A stretch of 64,000 bases of DNA from Gammaproteobacteria bacterium. GTDB lineage: Bacteria; Pseudomonadota; Gammaproteobacteria; Eutrophobiales; Eutrophobiaceae. The translations under genes were made by a program, and so were the position numbers. The stretch's first letter is position 1, and each line of letters starts with the position of its first letter. The notes beneath the pieces are model-generated. The model had not been told where the DNA came from and searched no databases. It was given only the letters and a program-made list of their open reading frames with translations. The DNA lies in assembly GCA_012103475.1 (NCBI GenBank), contig WLWS01000001.1:372001-436000 (forward strand), given 5' to 3'. Below, one piece after another: positions 33,843 through 44,411 of the stretch.

Positions 33843-36611
33843 ATGGATAAAACCTACGAGCCGCAGAGCATAGAAAGCGACTGGTATCAAAACTGGGAAA
33901 AGCAGGGTTATTTCGCACCGAAGCCCGGTGCAGAAAACTATAGCATCATGTTACCGCCACCCAATGTCACCGGCAGTTTGCACATGGGCCATGCCTTTCA
34001 GCAAACGCTGATGGACATTCTCACACGTTATCACCGCATGCTCGGCGACAGCACCCTGTGGCAGTGTGGAACCGATCATGCGGGAATCGCGACGCAAATG
34101 GTGGTGGAAAGACAGCTTGAAGCGAAAGGGCTTTCCAGGCACGACCTTGGTCGTGAAAAATTCACCGAAGCCGTCTGGGAATGGAAAGAAAATTCCGGTA
34201 ACACCATCACCCGCCAATCCCGTCGTCTGGGCACGTCCATGGACTGGTCGCGTGAGCGTTTTACTATGGATGAAGGACTTTCAAAAGCGGTTATGGAAGT
34301 CTTTATCCAGCTCTATGACGAAGGCCTGATTTATCGGGGCAAGCGTCTGGTCAACTGGGATCCGGTCCTACATACCGCCATTTCTGATCTCGAAGTTATT
34401 TCAGAAGAAGAAGATGGTCACATGTGGCACATGAAATACCCGCGTTGCGACGCTAAGGGTTTTGTTATTGTCGCAACCACCCGCCCGGAAACCATGCTGG
34501 GTGATGCGGCGGTTGCGGTTCATCCGGAAGATGCCCGTTATCAGGATCTGATCGGCAAAGAAGTCGAACTGCCTCTCACCGGGCGTCGAATTCCGGTTAT
34601 TGCAGATGACTATGTCGACCCCGAATTCGGTACCGGCTGTGTAAAGATTACTCCGGCCCACGACTTTAATGATTACGTCGTCGGTAAACGCCATGATCTG
34701 CCTTTGCTCAACATTTTTACTATTGATGCCTCACTCAACGAGAGCACACCGGAAAAGTATCAGGGTCTGGATCGCTATGAGGCGCGTAAGTTGATCGTTT
34801 CTGATCTGGATGCTTTGCAACTGCTGGAGAAAATTGAACCTCATAAACTTATGGTTCCGCGCGGCGATCGCTCCCAGGCAGTTGTTGAACCCTATCTGAC
34901 CGATCAGTGGTACGTAAAAATTCAACCACTGGCGGATCCGGCTATCAAGGCTGTTGAAGATGGTGATATTCGTTTTGTTCCGGAGAACTGGTCAAAAACC
35001 TATTTTGAATGGATGCGCAATATTGAGGACTGGTGCATTTCCCGCCAGCTTTGGTGGGGACACCGTATTCCGGCCTGGTATGACGTAGACGGCAATATTT
35101 ATGTCGGTCGCGGTGAAACTGAAATCCGGGAAAAATACAAACTATCGAAAGAGCTGCCACTACAGCAGGACCCGGATGTACTGGACACCTGGTTTTCGTC
35201 GGCACTCTGGCCCTTCTCGACACTGGACTGGCCGCTAAAATCGCCTGAACTAAACGCTTTCTATCCGGGCAGTGTACTGGTTACCGGTTTTGACATTATA
35301 TTTTTCTGGGTTGCACGCATGATCATGATGGGGATCAAGTTCATGGGCGATGTGCCTTTTAAGGAAGTTTATATCCACGGTCTGGTTCGCGATAGCGAAG
35401 GTCAGAAGATGTCCAAGTCGAAAGGCAATATTCTCGATCCCATCGACCTGATTGACGGCATCAAACTGGAAGAGCTGGTTGCAAAAAGAACAAGTGGTCT
35501 CATGCAACCCAAACTGGCACCGAAAATCGAAAAATCGACACGTAAGCATTTTCCGGAAGGCATTCAGTCCTATGGTACCGACTCACTGCGCTTTACTTTC
35601 GCGGCACTGGCTACTCAGGGGCGTGGCATTAATTTTGATGTCGGCCGCATTCAGGGCAACCGTAATTTTTGCAATAAATTATGGAACGCCACGCGTTACG
35701 TAATGATGAATGTTGACCAGCAGGATCTGAACATTAACGAAGGTGAAGTCGAATTCAGTCTGGCTGAACGCTGGATCAACACACGTCTGGCATTAACGAT
35801 CGAAAAAGTCACGGAGGGGATGCAATCTTATCGCTTTGATCTGGCAGCACAGGCCATGTATGAATTTACCTGGGATGAGTATTGTGACTGGTACCTTGAG
35901 TTATCAAAAACGACTCTCAATGACGATTCTGCCTCTGTAGCAAGTCGGCGCGGCACCTTACGAACGCTGATAACTATTCTCGAGACATTACTGCGCGTGA
36001 TGCACCCGGTAATGCCTTTTATTACTGAGGAACTCTGGCAGAGAGTATCACCACTGATAAATCGCTCGGCGGCCTCCATTATGTTACAGGCCTACCCACA
36101 GGCAGACGAATTACCACGTGATGAAGCCTCGCTACTTGAAATCGAATGGTTGAAGACCTTCATCCTCGGCGTTCGTCGAATTCGCGGAGAACGTGATATC
36201 GCGCCCGGCAAACCCCTATCCATTATGGTTAAAGGTGGTAGTGATAATGAAAAGACCTGGTTAGAGCTGAACAAGGCTTACATAAACGACCTGACCCGGG
36301 TCGAAGCCATCGCTGAAGTGGCAGAAGCACCGGACGATGCTGTAATCGCCCTCGCTGGTGAAATGACCATTATTGTTCCGCTGGCGGACTTGATTGACCC
36401 TGCGGCCGAGCTGGCAAAACTGGAAAAGGAACTGAATAAGCTGGAGAATGTCCTTACAGGCATAGAAAGCAAACTGGCCAATTCCAGTTTTGTTGATAAG
36501 GCACCAGAAGCTGTTGTCAATAAAGAAAGGCAGCGCCTGCTCGATACCAGAGAGACTATGGAAAAATTAAAGGCACAACATGAATGCATCAGTAAACTGG
36601 CTGACAAATAA
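33843..36611 (+). CDS. valS: Valyl-tRNA synthetase
   Basis: Charges tRNA-Val with valine and edits mischarged threonine. The 922-residue class I enzyme shows the HIGH motif in [16 protein letters not shown] (about residues 38-53), the CP1 editing domain (about 200-340), the KMSKS loop in [14 protein letters not shown] (about 521-534), an anticodon-binding region and the C-terminal coiled coil ([20 protein letters not shown]). Length is normal. It stands 131 bases after the acidic-protein gene, where it may have its own promoter, and 18 bases before cysE. Confidence 0.97.
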   Translation: MDKTYEPQSIESDWYQNWEKQGYFAPKPGAENYSIMLPPPNVTGSLHMGHAFQQTLMDILTRYHRMLGDSTLWQCGTDHAGIATQMVVERQLEAKGLSRHDLGREKFTEAVWEWKENSGNTITRQSRRLGTSMDWSRERFTMDEGLSKAVMEVFIQLYDEGLIYRGKRLVNWDPVLHTAISDLEVISEEEDGHMWHMKYPRCDAKGFVIVATTRPETMLGDAAVAVHPEDARYQDLIGKEVELPLTGRRIPVIADDYVDPEFGTGCVKITPAHDFNDYVVGKRHDLPLLNIFTIDASLNESTPEKYQGLDRYEARKLIVSDLDALQLLEKIEPHKLMVPRGDRSQAVVEPYLTDQWYVKIQPLADPAIKAVEDGDIRFVPENWSKTYFEWMRNIEDWCISRQLWWGHRIPAWYDVDGNIYVGRGETEIREKYKLSKELPLQQDPDVLDTWFSSALWPFSTLDWPLKSPELNAFYPGSVLVTGFDIIFFWVARMIMMGIKFMGDVPFKEVYIHGLVRDSEGQKMSKSKGNILDPIDLIDGIKLEELVAKRTSGLMQPKLAPKIEKSTRKHFPEGIQSYGTDSLRFTFAALATQGRGINFDVGRIQGNRNFCNKLWNATRYVMMNVDQQDLNINEGEVEFSLAERWINTRLALTIEKVTEGMQSYRFDLAAQAMYEFTWDEYCDWYLELSKTTLNDDSASVASRRGTLRTLITILETLLRVMHPVMPFITEELWQRVSPLINRSAASIMLQAYPQADELPRDEASLLEIEWLKTFILGVRRIRGERDIAPGKPLSIMVKGGSDNEKTWLELNKAYINDLTRVEAIAEVAEAPDDAVIALAGEMTIIVPLADLIDPAAELAKLEKELNKLENVLTGIESKLANSSFVDKAPEAVVNKERQRLLDTRETMEKLKAQHECISKLADK

Positions 36612-36629
36612 AAGCGCGCGCTAAGGCTT

Positions 36630-37337
36630 ATGTTTGAAACCATTAAGGAAGATATTCAGGTTGTTTTTGACCGCGATCCGGCTGCACGATCCAGTATTGA
36701 AACCCTGCTGGCCTGCCCAGGTCTGCACGCGATTTTGTTTCATCGCCTGAATCACTGGCTCTGGAAAAACGGCCTGACTCTGCTTGCCCGTATTACCGCT
36801 CATCTGGCCCGTTTTTTTACCGGCGTTGAGATCCATCCTGGCGCAAAAATCGGCCACCGGTTTTTCATCGATCACGGAATGGGTATTGTCATCGGCGAGA
36901 CCGCGGAAATTGGTGACGACTGCTCGATTTACCATGGTGTCACGCTCGGCGGTACCACCTGGAACAAGGGCAAGCGTCACCCGACTTTGAAAAACGACGT
37001 TGTCATCGGTGCAGGAGCCAAAGTCCTGGGTCCGATCACACTCGGTGCTTGCTCACGTGTCGGCTCTAATGCTGTGGTTGTCAAAGATGTACCCGATGGC
37101 GCTACAGTGGTTGGTATTCCCGGTCATATCGTCGCTATGCGGGATGATAGTAATGACTCCAAAGAGGCGCAACGGGAGGCGATGGCGAAAAAAATCGGTT
37201 TCGATGCTTATGGTGCCAGTAAGGACATGCCCGATCCGATTCAGAATGCTCTGGACACGATGCTCGACCACATGCATAAAGTAGACAGTGAAATGAATGA
37301 GTTGAAAGAGCAGGTAAAAGGCAAAGAAGAAATTTAA
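36630..37337 (+). CDS. cysE: Serine O-acetyltransferase
   Basis: Makes O-acetylserine from serine and acetyl-CoA, the committed step of cysteine synthesis. The 235-residue protein has a helical N-terminus and a left-handed beta-helix of hexapeptide repeats (about residues 65-165), including [20 protein letters not shown] with the catalytic histidine and Asp, and [16 protein letters not shown]. It is the shorter CysE/EpsC type. The start ATG follows CTAAGG and lies 18 bases after valS. The last bases overlap the convergent EamA gene by four bases. Confidence 0.94.
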   Translation: MFETIKEDIQVVFDRDPAARSSIETLLACPGLHAILFHRLNHWLWKNGLTLLARITAHLARFFTGVEIHPGAKIGHRFFIDHGMGIVIGETAEIGDDCSIYHGVTLGGTTWNKGKRHPTLKNDVVIGAGAKVLGPITLGACSRVGSNAVVVKDVPDGATVVGIPGHIVAMRDDSNDSKEAQREAMAKKIGFDAYGASKDMPDPIQNALDTMLDHMHKVDSEMNELKEQVKGKEEI

Positions 37338-38251
37338 TTACTGCCTGATCTGTCGCGACGCAGGTACCGGATAATGCGACCATCGACAAAAATTAATCCT
37401 GCAAAGATTACCAGCATACCGAGAATCGCAAATTGACTCAGGCTTTCACCGAGCACAAGCACTCCCATCAATAAGGCCGTGACCGGTACCATAAAGGTGA
37501 CCAGTAAGGTGTTGGTTGCGCCTGCCGTCCTGATTATGTGGAAATAGAGCATATAGGCAAATGCGGTACCCAGAACTGAAAGACCAAGTACTGCGCCAAT
37601 TGTCGGCAATGCCATATTTATTTTAATCGGATACTCAAGTAGTAGAGCGGCTGGCAATGACATCATGCTTGCTGCTATCAGAGTGCCTGAAATAGCCACC
37701 AGAATCGGCATGTCATTCAGGTGGCGGGCATATATTGCCCCACAGGAGTAGGAGACGGCAGCAGCAAGAATGGCGAGTTGTCCGAGTACGTTTGCTGATA
37801 TGCCGTGCAAAGCTTCCGGGCCGACCAGTAAGGCCACACCGACAATACCAAGAATGACTCCAAAGAGTCTGTTAGGAGTCATGTGTTCGTCGCTGGTTAG
37901 AAAATGAGCCATAACGACAGAAAACATCGGTGTCGTGGCATTGAGAATCGAGGCAAGACCACTATCAATAGAAATCTGTCCCCAGCTGATTAATGCGAAT
38001 GGTAGAAAATTGTTAAAAAATCCCAACACAAAAAACTTCCGCCACGCTTGAATCGTAAAAGGTAGTCGACCACCTTTGAAATACAAAATCAGAGTCACCA
38101 CTAATGCTGCAATACCGACTCTATACAGGACCAGCGTAAACGATCCGAGTTCTCTGAGTCCAATCTCTATTAAGAAAAAAGACAGGCCCCAGATGACAGA
38201 AACCAGCACAAGCAAACTCCACTCTCTGGTATTCATTACGTAATTGGGCAT
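37334..38251 (-). CDS. EamA-family (DMT) permease
   Basis: A 305-residue inner-membrane protein with ten predicted helices in two five-helix EamA repeats (about 10-145 and 150-295). The first repeat contains [20 protein letters not shown], the second [20 protein letters not shown] and [20 protein letters not shown], typical of the RhaT/EamA drug-metabolite transporters. The family exports amino acids, sugars or metabolites; the substrate cannot be read from the sequence. Proximity to cysE might suggest an O-acetylserine/cysteine exporter as for E. coli EamA, but the genes converge, so this is weak. Confidence 0.85.
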   Translation of the reverse strand: MPNYVMNTREWSLLVLVSVIWGLSFFLIEIGLRELGSFTLVLYRVGIAALVVTLILYFKGGRLPFTIQAWRKFFVLGFFNNFLPFALISWGQISIDSGLASILNATTPMFSVVMAHFLTSDEHMTPNRLFGVILGIVGVALLVGPEALHGISANVLGQLAILAAAVSYSCGAIYARHLNDMPILVAISGTLIAASMMSLPAALLLEYPIKINMALPTIGAVLGLSVLGTAFAYMLYFHIIRTAGATNTLLVTFMVPVTALLMGVLVLGESLSQFAILGMLVIFAGLIFVDGRIIRYLRRDRSGSN

Positions 38252-38365
38252 GATTAAATTGACATCGTCAGGTAAAGAATAAAAAAGCCAATAAGACTCC
38301 CGCTACCGGCTCGAGCATAATAACAAGTTATTATTTTTTACTTGGGCTTTTTAAGGGTAAACAGT

Positions 38366-38896
38366 CTAGTCATCATCCAGAACGCCGAATAGTTGATGAT
38401 AAATCGCAGCGCTGATATGAATTGCAAAAAGCGGATAGATCACTACTGACAAAACGTAATGAATCATCCTGAATAAATCATACAAACCCTCTTCTCTATC
38501 CATCACTGCAGCTAATTCAAACACACTAAAAAATGCAATACTTGAACCACCATAAACAAGGTTAAGCAGACCTGCCAGACCTTGTGTAATTACCACAATA
38601 TAAATGGTCCAGTGCAGAAACACGGCAGTTGTCTTCTGCCACATGCGGATACTATAAGAACGAATCGGGTTAAGATTTGATAATCGCCAGCCGACGCGCA
38701 TTGCCATGACAAGTAAAAACAACAGGCCCCAGGAGGCATGTGTTTTTACCAAAAGTGCTCTGTTTGCACCGGGCCCCAGATCCTGAAAACCGTCTGCCGT
38801 CAGAATCAGCGTCAGTAAAAGTGTGACACTGGTCCAATGTAGTATTCGTCCACCCAGTCCATATTGATTGCGGGTATTGCGAAAACTAAATGGCAT
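38366..38896 (-). CDS. Cytochrome b561-type membrane protein
   Basis: A 176-residue membrane protein with four helices and paired histidines placed as in bacterial cytochrome b561: H20 (RILHWTS), H53 (KTHASWG), H94 (FLHWTIY) and H145/H159 (MIHYVLSV, FAIHISAAIYHQ). The family holds two b hemes and moves electrons from quinol or to periplasmic partners. It is the last gene of a leftward four-gene group, 16 bases after the small membrane-protein gene, which suggests a shared role. The partner and substrate are not evident. Confidence 0.82.
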   Translation of the reverse strand: MPFSFRNTRNQYGLGGRILHWTSVTLLLTLILTADGFQDLGPGANRALLVKTHASWGLLFLLVMAMRVGWRLSNLNPIRSYSIRMWQKTTAVFLHWTIYIVVITQGLAGLLNLVYGGSSIAFFSVFELAAVMDREEGLYDLFRMIHYVLSVVIYPLFAIHISAAIYHQLFGVLDDD

Positions 38897-38912
38897 TACG
38901 ACACGAAAATAA

Positions 38913-39320
38913 CTATTTCAGACTCGACCTGAAGATTTTTATCGCCGCCATACCATAGCCAAATGTAGTGAGTGTAATACTGATCATAATAGCAATACCG
39001 ACCACCGGGTTATTCGGAATGCCAACGGCTTCAATCAGAAAAGCAGTCGGGTTGGTAATGGAGCCAATCGCCATCGGCCATTGAACCCATATTGGTAATG
39101 TAATTTTTGACGCATAGATACCAAACAGGAGCATTGTCATCATTAAAAAATCCAGATGAGAGGACAATAGTTTGTCCGGCTTTGGAAAAAATTCCAGGGC
39201 CACCGGCAGTTTCATCGCGTGAGTACCCACCAGACACCAGGCCAGAACCAGACCAATCAGCAAAGTAATACAGGCTGTTCTCAAAAGTAATACATTACCC
39301 GCATGTCTATCATCACTCAT
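38913..39320 (-). CDS. Small polytopic membrane protein, unknown
   Basis: A 135-residue protein with four predicted helices (about residues 13-33, 53-70, 77-95 and 104-130). A conserved-looking segment LLSSHLDFLMMTMLLFGIYA carries a histidine and aspartate inside the membrane, and SITNPTAFLIEAVG follows. This is faintly like the four-helix heme-binding styrene-oxide-isomerase fold, but I cannot support the assignment. The start ATG is preceded by GGGGGGAAG. The tight spacing with the b561 gene (16 bases) and the DUF364 gene (29 bases) makes co-transcription likely. Confidence 0.65.
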   Translation of the reverse strand: MSDDRHAGNVLLLRTACITLLIGLVLAWCLVGTHAMKLPVALEFFPKPDKLLSSHLDFLMMTMLLFGIYASKITLPIWVQWPMAIGSITNPTAFLIEAVGIPNNPVVGIAIMISITLTTFGYGMAAIKIFRSSLK

Positions 39321-39349
39321 AATCTTCCCCCCGTTATTAATAAAAAAAT

Positions 39350-40168
39350 CTATTGAACTATAATGGAATCACGCTTGTTCCTCAGCAAGTATTTTCTTGC
39401 TGCATCCCCCAGAGCCTGCTTGCGACTCAACCTTTGAATGGCGATTTCCACATCGACTATTTGAGAGCCACCAATAGCACTAACACCGCGTGCAAACAAA
39501 GGATCAGGAAGAAAGCCTGCGGTGGGTCCGACTACCACCACAATTTCTGCAGCCTTACTGTGTGCCAGAACTTCATCGAGACTGTCATTCAATAGTGTTG
39601 AAGCAGTTGACAGAATTTTATTGCAATGCCGGAGTGCACTTGTTTCTGAAGTCATATTCAGATCCGTGTGCGATTCGATCACATGCTTTTTCTTCTCAAT
39701 AATCGTCAACTGAATATTTTCTGCTGTCAGTTTACGCACAAGCGATGGGAAGAAACCAACCATGCCCAGATGATCACCTGGCTGTAAATCCAGTTCTCCC
39801 ATTGAATCGGCAGCAGATGGTAATTCGATCCGGGACTGCCTGATAACACTCTGACTGATGGCATTCACCGCAGCCAGTCCAATAGAACGATCTGCCTCGT
39901 CATCACTTCGATATAACTCAACAACTTGCAAAGGATGCAGACCAATGAACTCTTCTACTTTATATCGCTGGTTCATCCCTACTTGCGACTCACCCATCCA
40001 GGCGTAGTAAAGTCCTGCGGACTGATCTTCCAGTACGACAATACCAAACTCGGAATCCCTATCAGGTGATGGTGTCGGTTCCGGCATAAAAATCTGTTGT
40101 ATTACCGGTATCTCAAACTTTGCACTGACCCGGTTAATCAGATCAATCAGATCACTACGAATACCCAC
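39350..40168 (-). CDS. DUF364/DUF4213 putative heavy-metal-chelation protein
   Basis: A 272-residue protein with the two-part layout of DUF4213-DUF364: an N-terminal enolase-like half with SIGLAAVNAISQSVI (about residues 95-109) and a C-terminal Rossmann-like half with DHLGMVGFFPSLVRKL and VVVGPTAGFLPDPLF. The family is described only as possible metal chelators, with some members near molybdenum, siderophore or corrinoid genes. The start appears to be GTG 40168, six bases from the end of the amidohydrolase gene. What metal, if any, is involved here is unknown. Confidence 0.72.
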   Translation of the reverse strand: MGIRSDLIDLINRVSAKFEIPVIQQIFMPEPTPSPDRDSEFGIVVLEDQSAGLYYAWMGESQVGMNQRYKVEEFIGLHPLQVVELYRSDDEADRSIGLAAVNAISQSVIRQSRIELPSAADSMGELDLQPGDHLGMVGFFPSLVRKLTAENIQLTIIEKKKHVIESHTDLNMTSETSALRHCNKILSTASTLLNDSLDEVLAHSKAAEIVVVVGPTAGFLPDPLFARGVSAIGGSQIVDVEIAIQRLSRKQALGDAARKYLLRNKRDSIIVQ

Positions 40169-40174
40169 CCGAGT

Positions 40175-41812
40175 TCAGGGAGTCTTTGCCTGGTAGACGA
40201 CCTCGCCTTCAAAAACCGTAAGTGTAACTTTAGTCGCGCCGATTTCAGTCGGAGGAATGTCAAATAAATTCCTGTCAAGAACAATGAAATTAGCCAGCTT
40301 ATTGACTTCGATCGAGCCCACGCTGTCCTGCCAGCCAAGAGAAATCGCGCCATTTAGCGTCAGCATCTTAATCGCCACATCCAGCTCGAGCGACTCATAG
40401 CCGCGATCAAGCAAGCCTTGAATCGCCGGGAAAACATTCGGGTCGTCGGTAACAGGCCAGTCGGTACCAATCGTCATCAGCACATCGTTTTCATACAGGG
40501 TTCTGAACTGCCAGGCCGGTAAGGGCGGATTTCCCAGAGTCGGGCCATAGAGATGCCAGATTGTTGGCGACATATCACCGGCGACATTCAGTTCACTCAT
40601 TCTTGGAAAATCTGATTCTATCAACAAATTGGTATGGCCAAGTTCGTGAATGATCTTTGAATTGGGATTGGCTTTGCGTGCTGCGGCCACTGCATCCAGC
40701 GCGACATGGGCAGCGCCGGCACCAGCAACATGCAGTTTCGCCTTGATGCCCATGCGATCCATTCTGACCATGAAATCATTTAATGCCGGAGGAGGAATTA
40801 AAATATTAGTCAAATCGACCTCCTCCGTTTTAAAGTTAATACTGCCTTCGGTGAAATAGGGAGGAGTTGGCGAACCGTCAACCCACATTTTCACGAAATC
40901 CACGGCCAGGTGAGGGCTGGCAAATTGCGCCCGTTTCTCAATTAATGCTTCCATTTCTGTATCACTGGCGCGCGCAAATTTCGGACTACCCCAGATAATA
41001 TGAGCGGCAACACGCTGTTTCAGCTTGCCAGCCAGATCACTTTGTTTGAAAGTCGACAACATCGCCTCGTTACCAGAGGCCTCCTGAGTGGAAGTGATAC
41101 CGAATTGACTGAATAATTTGCTGGCCCATTCAAGCGCCTGCAGACGCTGCTGCAATGATGCCGCTTTGAAATCTTTGCTCGCCAGGACCGTGGCGGTTTC
41201 CACCAGTTCTCCGGTCAGTTCACCCGTTTCATCTCTGACAAACCGGCCACCAACAGGATCGGCCGTTGCCTTATTTATTCCGGCAAGACTAAGGGCTTTC
41301 GAATTTACAAACGCATGGTGCTGAGAGCCTTCAACGATATAAACCGCTCTGTTTGCAAAAACCTTATCAAGAAGGGCCTTATTAAACTTCCCGTTTGGCA
41401 ACTGCTCCGACCAGACTGACCCGGCGATCAGCCATTCAGAGTCAGACAAACCTTTTTCGCACTCCTTGAGTTTGGCGATAAGTCCTTCGATCGGCGCTCC
41501 CAGCGGTAAGCGACATTCAAACAATTTGTTTAAGCCGCCCCAGACCATATGGCTGTGCGCATCGTGAATACCCGGCATCAACATAGCGCCGGCCAGATCG
41601 GAGACTCTGGTCTTCTCACTAATCCAGTCACGGACGGACTCATTGCTGCCAACGAAAACAATTTTTCTGTCTTTTACGGCGATAGCTTGCGCCCAGACCT
41701 GCTTGTCATTAACTGTGTACACCCGGCCATTAAGGTAAACGCTGTCTGCCACATCCGCGTAAACCGTAAATTGTGAGCCAAGCAAGCATAAAAAGAGTAA
41801 GCGAATAAGCAT
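40175..41812 (-). CDS. Exported amidohydrolase (YtcJ-like, amidohydrolase 3)
   Basis: A 545-residue metal-dependent hydrolase with a signal peptide (LLFLCLLGSQFTVYA), the metal-binding HDAHSH motif (about residues 84-89 in GIHDAHSHMVWGG), conserved KLHVAGAGAAH and IGTDWPVTDDP, and a beta-sandwich formed by the N- and C-terminal strands. It belongs with YtcJ-like amidohydrolases, whose substrates (N-acyl compounds, formamides, cyclic amides) vary widely. It begins the leftward group that continues with the DUF364, membrane-protein and b561 genes. An exported enzyme in front of a quinone-linked cytochrome suggests a periplasmic catabolic role, which is inference. Confidence 0.82.
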   Translation of the reverse strand: MLIRLLFLCLLGSQFTVYADVADSVYLNGRVYTVNDKQVWAQAIAVKDRKIVFVGSNESVRDWISEKTRVSDLAGAMLMPGIHDAHSHMVWGGLNKLFECRLPLGAPIEGLIAKLKECEKGLSDSEWLIAGSVWSEQLPNGKFNKALLDKVFANRAVYIVEGSQHHAFVNSKALSLAGINKATADPVGGRFVRDETGELTGELVETATVLASKDFKAASLQQRLQALEWASKLFSQFGITSTQEASGNEAMLSTFKQSDLAGKLKQRVAAHIIWGSPKFARASDTEMEALIEKRAQFASPHLAVDFVKMWVDGSPTPPYFTEGSINFKTEEVDLTNILIPPPALNDFMVRMDRMGIKAKLHVAGAGAAHVALDAVAAARKANPNSKIIHELGHTNLLIESDFPRMSELNVAGDMSPTIWHLYGPTLGNPPLPAWQFRTLYENDVLMTIGTDWPVTDDPNVFPAIQGLLDRGYESLELDVAIKMLTLNGAISLGWQDSVGSIEVNKLANFIVLDRNLFDIPPTEIGATKVTLTVFEGEVVYQAKTP

Positions 41813-42025
41813 TGTTTCAGTTTCCTTATGGTCTCTGTGTGGGATTAGCAGAGGCTATGTTAACTCGGCGGCCCCAATTCTCGAACCGCCTTAATCTGGC
41901 TTGTCGCTCAGCTCAGCAATGCTGCTCTCAAATCACTTGAAAAACGGTCCTCTTTATCACTCACAACACTTATTAACTACTTGTTATTTATATATTTTCT
42001 CACCCATTCTCCATCCCTGCTGGCA

Positions 42026-42050
42026 ATACTTGACTAAAATAGTCAGATAT
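42026..42050 (+). promoter_or_regulatory. IscR type 1 operator upstream of iscR-suf
   Basis: The 25 bases match the E. coli type 1 IscR consensus (ATASYYGACTRWWWYAGTCRRSTAT) at 24 positions, the one mismatch being A at position 22. The core is TTGACTAAAATAGTC. The TTGACT at 42030-42035 would also be the -35 box, so bound IscR blocks RNA polymerase. It lies 50 bases before the iscR start and implies repression by cluster-loaded IscR. Confidence 0.85.
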
Positions 42051-42099
42051 GTGATTCTGCCCGCCCGACAATCATTGATTTTGGTGGGGACTGCCACAA

Positions 42100-42561
42100 A
42101 TGAAACTAACCACGAAAGGTCGATATGCTGTAACCGCAATGCTGGATCTGGGCTTACATCAGGGTCAGGGTCCCATCAACCTCTCGGATATTTCATCGCG
42201 TCAGGGTATTTCACTTTCCTATCTTGAGCAGTTGTTCTCTCGCATGCGTAAGCAAGGTCTGGTATCAAGCTCTCGCGGCCCCGGTGGAGGCTATACACTC
42301 GGACGAGGGGCAGAGGAAATTTCGGTAGCGGACGTTATTCGAGCAGTGGACGAGACCGTCGATGCTACCCGCTGTCATGGCAAGAAAAACTGTCATGGCG
42401 AAGACCGCTGCCTGACCCATGATTTATGGGAAGAACTAAGTGGGCAGATTACCGAGTTTCTCAGCAGCATTAGCCTCGCCTCTCTGGTCGAGCGAGGCTC
42501 TGTAAAAACAGTATCAGAGCGACAGGAACACGCTCTGATCCAGATGGAACTAAGAACATGA
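42100..42561 (+). CDS. iscR: Fe-S cluster regulator IscR
   Basis: A 153-residue Rrf2-family regulator. The winged helix ([20 protein letters not shown], then [20 protein letters not shown]) is followed by the [2Fe-2S] ligands C92, C98, C104 and H107 ([20 protein letters not shown]), in the same numbering as E. coli IscR. Cluster-loaded IscR represses its own operon at type 1 sites; apo-IscR can activate suf genes. The operator at 42026-42050 shows autoregulation. It is first in the operon and overlaps sufA by four bases, so here one regulator controls a Suf rather than an Isc system. Confidence 0.96.
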   Translation: MKLTTKGRYAVTAMLDLGLHQGQGPINLSDISSRQGISLSYLEQLFSRMRKQGLVSSSRGPGGGYTLGRGAEEISVADVIRAVDETVDATRCHGKKNCHGEDRCLTHDLWEELSGQITEFLSSISLASLVERGSVKTVSERQEHALIQMELRT

Positions 42562-42905
42562 ACAAATCGAATATTGCTTTAACTGAAAGAGCAGCGAATC
42601 ACGTCAAGAATTTCCTCGCCAAACAGGACGACGAAATTAATTTACGGGTCGGTGTGAAACCTACCGGTTGTTCCGGTTATCAGTATGTTGTTGAAGCGAC
42701 CGAGAACATCAATGCCAGCGATCAATTGTTCGAATCTTTCGGAGTTAAAATCGTTGTTGATGATCAGAGTTTTAAATACCTCTCCGGCACCGAGCTCGAT
42801 TATGTGAAGGAAGGCATTAACGAAGGTTTCCGTTTCAACAACCCCAATGTCCAGGCCACCTGTGGCTGTGGAGAAAGTTTTACTATTTCAGAAGAAACTA
42901 ACTAG
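42558..42905 (+). CDS. sufA: A-type Fe-S carrier SufA
   Basis: A 115-residue A-type carrier that takes clusters from SufBCD and hands them to targets. The three conserved cysteines are present: C37 in [13 protein letters not shown] and the CGCG pair near the end ([11 protein letters not shown]). The [20 protein letters not shown] region resembles SufA more than ErpA or IscA. Start ATG overlaps the iscR stop (ATGA); sufB follows after 12 bases. Confidence 0.9.
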   Translation: MNKSNIALTERAANHVKNFLAKQDDEINLRVGVKPTGCSGYQYVVEATENINASDQLFESFGVKIVVDDQSFKYLSGTELDYVKEGINEGFRFNNPNVQATCGCGESFTISEETN

Positions 42906-42917
42906 AGCACCAAACCT

Positions 42918-44366
42918 ATGTCAACGCATGCCGAAGACGTCGAATCACTTGTCGATAAGGAATATGAACACGGTTTTGTTACCGATATCGATAGCGACAC
43001 TATTGAACCGGGCCTCAATGAAGAGGTTATTTCCTTTATTTCAAAGAAAAAAAATGAACCCGCCTGGATGCTCGACTATCGACTGAAAGCCTATCGTCAA
43101 TGGCTGAAAATGGAAGAACCATTATGGGCGCATGTTGATTACGAACCCATTGATTACCAGTCTATCTCGTATTATTCAGCGCCGAAATCGAAAGACGATA
43201 TGCCCAAAAGTCTGGATGAAGTTGATCCAAAACTTCTGGAGACTTATGAGAAGCTTGGTATTCCTTTGCACGAACAAAAAATGCTGGCCGGTGTCGCCGT
43301 TGACGCCGTTTTTGATAGTGTCTCGGTTGCCACCACCTTCAAAAGCAAGCTCGCAGACGCTGGTGTTATATTCTGTTCTTTTTCTGAAGCTGTTCAGGAA
43401 CACCCTGAGCTGGTACAAAAATACCTTGGCTCAGTAGTACCTATTGCAGACAATTATTTCTCTGCTTTGAATGCTGCGGTTTTTACCGACGGCTCGTTCT
43501 GCTACATTCCAAAAGGTGTTCGTTGCCCGATGGAATTATCAACCTACTTCCGTATAAATGCTTCCAACACCGGTCAGTTTGAACGCACACTTATTGTTGC
43601 TGATGAAGGCAGTCATGTCAGCTATCTTGAAGGCTGCACAGCGCCAATGCGTGATGAGAATCAGCTGCATGCGGCCGTAGTCGAACTGATTGCTCTGGAT
43701 GACGCTGAAATAAAATATTCTACTGTACAGAACTGGTATCCCGGTGACGAGAATGGCAAAGGTGGTATTTATAACTTCGTAACCAAACGCGGGGACTGTC
43801 GCGGCAGGAACTCCAAAATATCCTGGACTCAGGTCGAAACCGGCTCTGCCATCACCTGGAAATATCCGAGCAGTCTGTTACGCGGAGATAACTCGGTCGG
43901 AGAATTTTATTCCGTCGCCGTAACCAACAATTATCAGCAGGCTGACACCGGCACCAAGATGATTCATATCGGCAAGAACACCAGTAGCACCATCATTTCC
44001 AAGGGAATCTCAGCCCGTTTTGCACAAAATGCCTATCGTGGTCTGGTGAAAATTTCAAAGGGTGCCGACAACGCACGAAACTATACTCAATGCGATTCTC
44101 TGTTGATGGGAGATAAGTGCGGAGCGCATACCTTCCCTTATATAGAAGCAAAGAACTCCAGCGCACAGGTCGAACACGAAGCAACCACCTCAAAAATCGG
44201 CGACGATCAGTTATTTTACTGTCGCCAGCGTGGTGTCTCTGAAGAAGATGCCGTGAACATGATCGTCAATGGCTTTTGCAAGGACGTGTTCAAAGAGTTG
44301 CCGATGGAGTTTGCAGTCGAAGCACAAAAGCTTCTCGGCGTCACACTGGAAGGTGCTGTTGGATAG
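42918..44366 (+). CDS. sufB: Fe-S scaffold subunit SufB
   Basis: A 482-residue core of the SufBC2D scaffold on which clusters are built. It contains [40 protein letters not shown] with the scaffold cysteine, and near the end [20 protein letters not shown], whose cysteine and HTF region provide the cluster and interface residues. Normal length for SufB. It sits between sufA (12-base gap) and sufC (45-base gap) in the operon. Confidence 0.97.
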   Translation: MSTHAEDVESLVDKEYEHGFVTDIDSDTIEPGLNEEVISFISKKKNEPAWMLDYRLKAYRQWLKMEEPLWAHVDYEPIDYQSISYYSAPKSKDDMPKSLDEVDPKLLETYEKLGIPLHEQKMLAGVAVDAVFDSVSVATTFKSKLADAGVIFCSFSEAVQEHPELVQKYLGSVVPIADNYFSALNAAVFTDGSFCYIPKGVRCPMELSTYFRINASNTGQFERTLIVADEGSHVSYLEGCTAPMRDENQLHAAVVELIALDDAEIKYSTVQNWYPGDENGKGGIYNFVTKRGDCRGRNSKISWTQVETGSAITWKYPSSLLRGDNSVGEFYSVAVTNNYQQADTGTKMIHIGKNTSSTIISKGISARFAQNAYRGLVKISKGADNARNYTQCDSLLMGDKCGAHTFPYIEAKNSSAQVEHEATTSKIGDDQLFYCRQRGVSEEDAVNMIVNGFCKDVFKELPMEFAVEAQKLLGVTLEGAVG

Positions 44367-44411
44367 AGCCAGATTACCAATTAATTATTTTTTATTTATT
44401 CAGAAATTATC

